Below, one piece after another: positions 62,039-64,000 of a stretch of DNA of 64,000 nucleotides. Positions within the stretch are counted from its first letter, which is position 1; the number at the start of each line of letters is the position of its first letter. The DNA is taken from assembly GCF_004365355.1 (NCBI RefSeq), contig NZ_SODP01000001.1:248001-312000 (forward strand), given 5' to 3'. Under the pieces are notes generated by a model. It made no database searches and was not told the origin of the DNA. It was given only the letters and a program-made list of their open reading frames with translations. The stretch comes from Kribbella pratensis. GTDB lineage: Bacteria > Actinomycetota > Actinomycetes > Propionibacteriales > Kribbellaceae. A program made the translations under genes and the position numbers.

Positions 62039-64000
62039 CTACGAGAACTTCAGCCGCACGATCACGTTGTCGATCGTGCTCGGTGTCCCGCCGTTCTTGT
62101 CGTCGTTGGTCGAGGTCAGCCACAGCCCGCCGTCCGGCGTACGCGTGACACTGCGCAGCCGTCCCCACCGACCGGAGAACACGGCCTGCGGTGTCCCGAC
62201 ACCGTTGCCTGCGGCATTGATCTTCGTGACCCACAGCTGCTCGCCGGTGACGCCGGCGATGTAGATCCAGTCGTTGACGATCTCGATGCCGCTCGGCCCG
62301 GCCTGCGACGTCGACCAGGTCCGCTTCGGCGCGATGTATCCGGAGCAGTCGCCGATCGTGCCCTCGCACGACGGCCACCCGTAGTTCCCGCCCTTCTGGA
62401 TCAGGTTGAGCTCGTCCTGGCTGTTCTCGCCGAACTCGGCGGCCCACAGTTGGCCGTGCGAGTCCCACGCCAGGCCTTGCGGGTTGCGGTGACCCCAGCT
62501 CCAGACGTATCGGGCGTTGCCGCCGCTGCTGTAGAACGGGTTGTCGCTGGGCGGCGTACCGTCCGGGTTCATCCGCAGGATCTTGCCGTTGAGTGAGTTC
62601 TTGTTCTGCGCGTTGCCGGAGTTCTTGGCGTCGCCGACGGTCGCGTACAGCTTCCCGTCCGGACCGAACGCGATCCGTCCGCCGTTGTGATACCGGTTCT
62701 TCGCCAGACCCGTGAGCACCGGCGACGACGTCGTGGCGAGCTTGCCGTCCTCGTACTTCATCCGCACGATCCGGTTGTCGCCGGACGCCGTGTGGTAGAA
62801 GTACACCCAGTGGTCGGTCGCGAAGTTCGGCGACAGCGCGACGCCGAGCAGGCCGCCTTCACCGCTGGTCGTCACCACTCCCGGCACCTTCCCGAGCGTC
62901 GTCTTCTGGCCGGACGCCGTCACCCGCAGTACTTCGAACCGGTCCCGCTCCGTCACAAGCGCCGACCCGTCCGGCAGGAACGCCGCACTCCAGCCGAGAT
63001 CCACCTTCGCGATGTCCTTGTCGTACGCCGGAATCCCGCCGGTGCCACCGGTCGACGTACGAACCGTGACAGCGTTGCTCACCGCGGAAGCGTTGCCGTC
63101 AGGGTCGCGCGCCTTGACGGTGAACGTGTACTCCGTGTTGGCGGTCAAGCCAGTCACCGTCGTAGTCAGCGATCCAGTCGTCGCGACTTTCGTCGAGCCT
63201 TGGTACACGTCGTACCCGGCGATGCTGCCGCTGTTGTCGGTCGATGCGTTCCAGGCGAGCGAGACGCTGTTCGCGCTCGTGCCGGTCGAGTGCAGGTTCC
63301 CAGGCACCGACGGTGGTTGCGTGTCGCCGCTGCCGGGCGTGGTGAACGTGACCACGTTGCTCTGCTGCGAAGCGTTGCCTGCGGCATCGAACGCGCCGAC
63401 CGAGATGTCGTACGACGTGTTCGCGGTCAACGTGTCGACGGTCGCGGAGAGAGTGTTGCCGTCGACAACTTTCAGGACGTTGCCGCCGCGGTTGATCTCG
63501 TACCGGACGACGCCGACGTTGTCGGTCGCGGCAGTCCAATGGAAGGTCGCGGCGTTCGACTTGAGGTCGCTGACGGTCAGGTTGCCGGGCGCCGACGGTG
63601 GTGTGGTGTCGTCGGTGGTCGGGGTGACGGTCAGCTTGTCGGCGTTGGGTCCGCCGTCGGCGCTGGTCGCGCGGGCGCGGATCTTGTTCGTGCCGGCAAC
63701 AAGCTGCAGACGAACGGTCTTGGTCTTCCACGTCGTCCACGCACCCGTGCCAGGGAACGTGATGCCGACCGCGCCCGGCTGTCCGTTGACGGTGATGTCC
63801 ATCGGCCGGGTGGCCGCCGTACCGTTCGCGTACCGCAGAGTGACGTCGGCCGGGCCGGCCGGAGCAGTCACCTCGACATAACTGCCAGCGAGATTGTCGT
63901 AATTGACGAAGCCGCTGCCGGTGTAGCCGGCATGGTTGGACTCGACCACACCTTGCGAGATGGCCGCATCCTCGGCCTGGTAGTCGGTGGACGCCGCGGT
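62039..64000 (-). CDS. PQQ-dependent sugar dehydrogenase-like protein with CBM-like and FN3 domains, partial at the right edge
   Basis: At least 653 residues. From the edge: a carbohydrate-binding-module-like part (STDYQAEDAAISQGVVESNH, GYTGSGFVNYDNLAGSYVEV), two fibronectin type III domains (PPSAPGNLTVSDLKSNAATF; PPSVPGNLHSTGTSANSVSL), then a glucose/sorbosone dehydrogenase beta-propeller (EGGLLGVALSPNFATDHWVY, RYHNGGRIAFGPDGKLYATV, WSWGHRNPQGLAWDSHGQLW). GSDH propellers oxidise sugars with PQQ. It is probably secreted; the N-terminus with any signal lies beyond the window. Confidence 0.9.
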   Translation of the reverse strand, partial: TAASTDYQAEDAAISQGVVESNHAGYTGSGFVNYDNLAGSYVEVTAPAGPADVTLRYANGTAATRPMDITVNGQPGAVGITFPGTGAWTTWKTKTVRLQLVAGTNKIRARATSADGGPNADKLTVTPTTDDTTPPSAPGNLTVSDLKSNAATFHWTAATDNVGVVRYEINRGGNVLKVVDGNTLSATVDTLTANTSYDISVGAFDAAGNASQQSNVVTFTTPGSGDTQPPSVPGNLHSTGTSANSVSLAWNASTDNSGSIAGYDVYQGSTKVATTGSLTTTVTGLTANTEYTFTVKARDPDGNASAVSNAVTVRTSTGGTGGIPAYDKDIAKVDLGWSAAFLPDGSALVTERDRFEVLRVTASGQKTTLGKVPGVVTTSGEGGLLGVALSPNFATDHWVYFYHTASGDNRIVRMKYEDGKLATTSSPVLTGLAKNRYHNGGRIAFGPDGKLYATVGDAKNSGNAQNKNSLNGKILRMNPDGTPPSDNPFYSSGGNARYVWSWGHRNPQGLAWDSHGQLWAAEFGENSQDELNLIQKGGNYGWPSCEGTIGDCSGYIAPKRTWSTSQAGPSGIEIVNDWIYIAGVTGEQLWVTKINAAGNGVGTPQAVFSGRWGRLRSVTRTPDGGLWLTSTNDDKNGGTPSTIDNVIVRLKFS

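Overview
The window is high-GC, coding-dense DNA from an actinobacterium. The order rne, rplU, rpmA, obgE, proB, (gerW-like), proA, nadD, rsfS is the actinobacterial arrangement. Gene families such as ECF41/SigJ, an AfsR-type BTAD regulator, DrrAB-type exporters and frequent GTG starts fit the order Propionibacteriales, and a Kribbella-like organism is my best guess. That identification is inference from gene content; no database was searched.

Layout. 1-3.3 kb: an M28 aminopeptidase (cut by the left edge), a small protein and an M43 metalloprotease carrying a seven-repeat propeller, all on the minus strand. 3.5-9.5 kb: hypothetical and housekeeping genes (tandem GNAT, pheA, plsC), a frameshifted M64 metallopeptidase pseudogene, a DUF1772 gene and a DUF2344 gene. 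9.6-19 kb: the conserved core rne-rplU-rpmA-(terminator)-obgE-proB, a GerW/YtfJ-like gene, then proA. 19-24 kb: a PadR gene coupled to a phosphopantetheinyl transferase and divergent from an alpha/beta hydrolase, an HxlR-peroxiredoxin fusion divergent from an MFS exporter, and an Lrp regulator. 24-26 kb: two very small genes, then nadD-rsfS-histidine phosphatase.

26.5-32.6 kb is the most unusual part. A complete tRNA-Ala(GGC) gene is followed by three further copies of its 46-bp 3' end (27891, 29549, 30782). Two of these abut C-terminal integrase fragments that are truncated at the same place, followed by a shared, hairpin-rich module of about 315 bp and then a different single gene in each copy. 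Paired TGGGAG/GGGAGGC boxes at fixed distances flank the copies. This reads as a serial array of small, decayed or non-autonomous integrative elements with exchangeable cargo.

32.5-48.3 kb is a mosaic of small accessory genes: GNATs, two S51 peptidase E-like genes, NUDIX, P-loop kinases, a MerR/NTF2-like pair, two RibD-type reductases, a HipBA-type toxin-antitoxin pair and a secreted S33 peptidase. It contains several truncated genes. 48.3-55 kb: a DUF4097 protein, a DrrAB-type ABC exporter convergent with a large AfsR-like regulator, and a TetR/SRPBCC divergent pair. 55-62 kb: hydrolase-DUF1801, an FAD oxidoreductase divergent from cupin-ECF41 across a perfect palindrome, VOC, NUDIX, a frameshifted Cys-His protein, and a MarR-haloalkane dehalogenase operon. 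A PQQ-dependent sugar dehydrogenase with accessory domains runs off the right edge.

The window has several self-contained local regulatory pairs with visible dyad or direct-repeat operators (PadR, HxlR, MerR, TetR, ECF41, MarR). This suggests stress- or xenobiotic-responsive modules alongside the housekeeping core. No CRISPR array, rRNA or intact transposase was seen.
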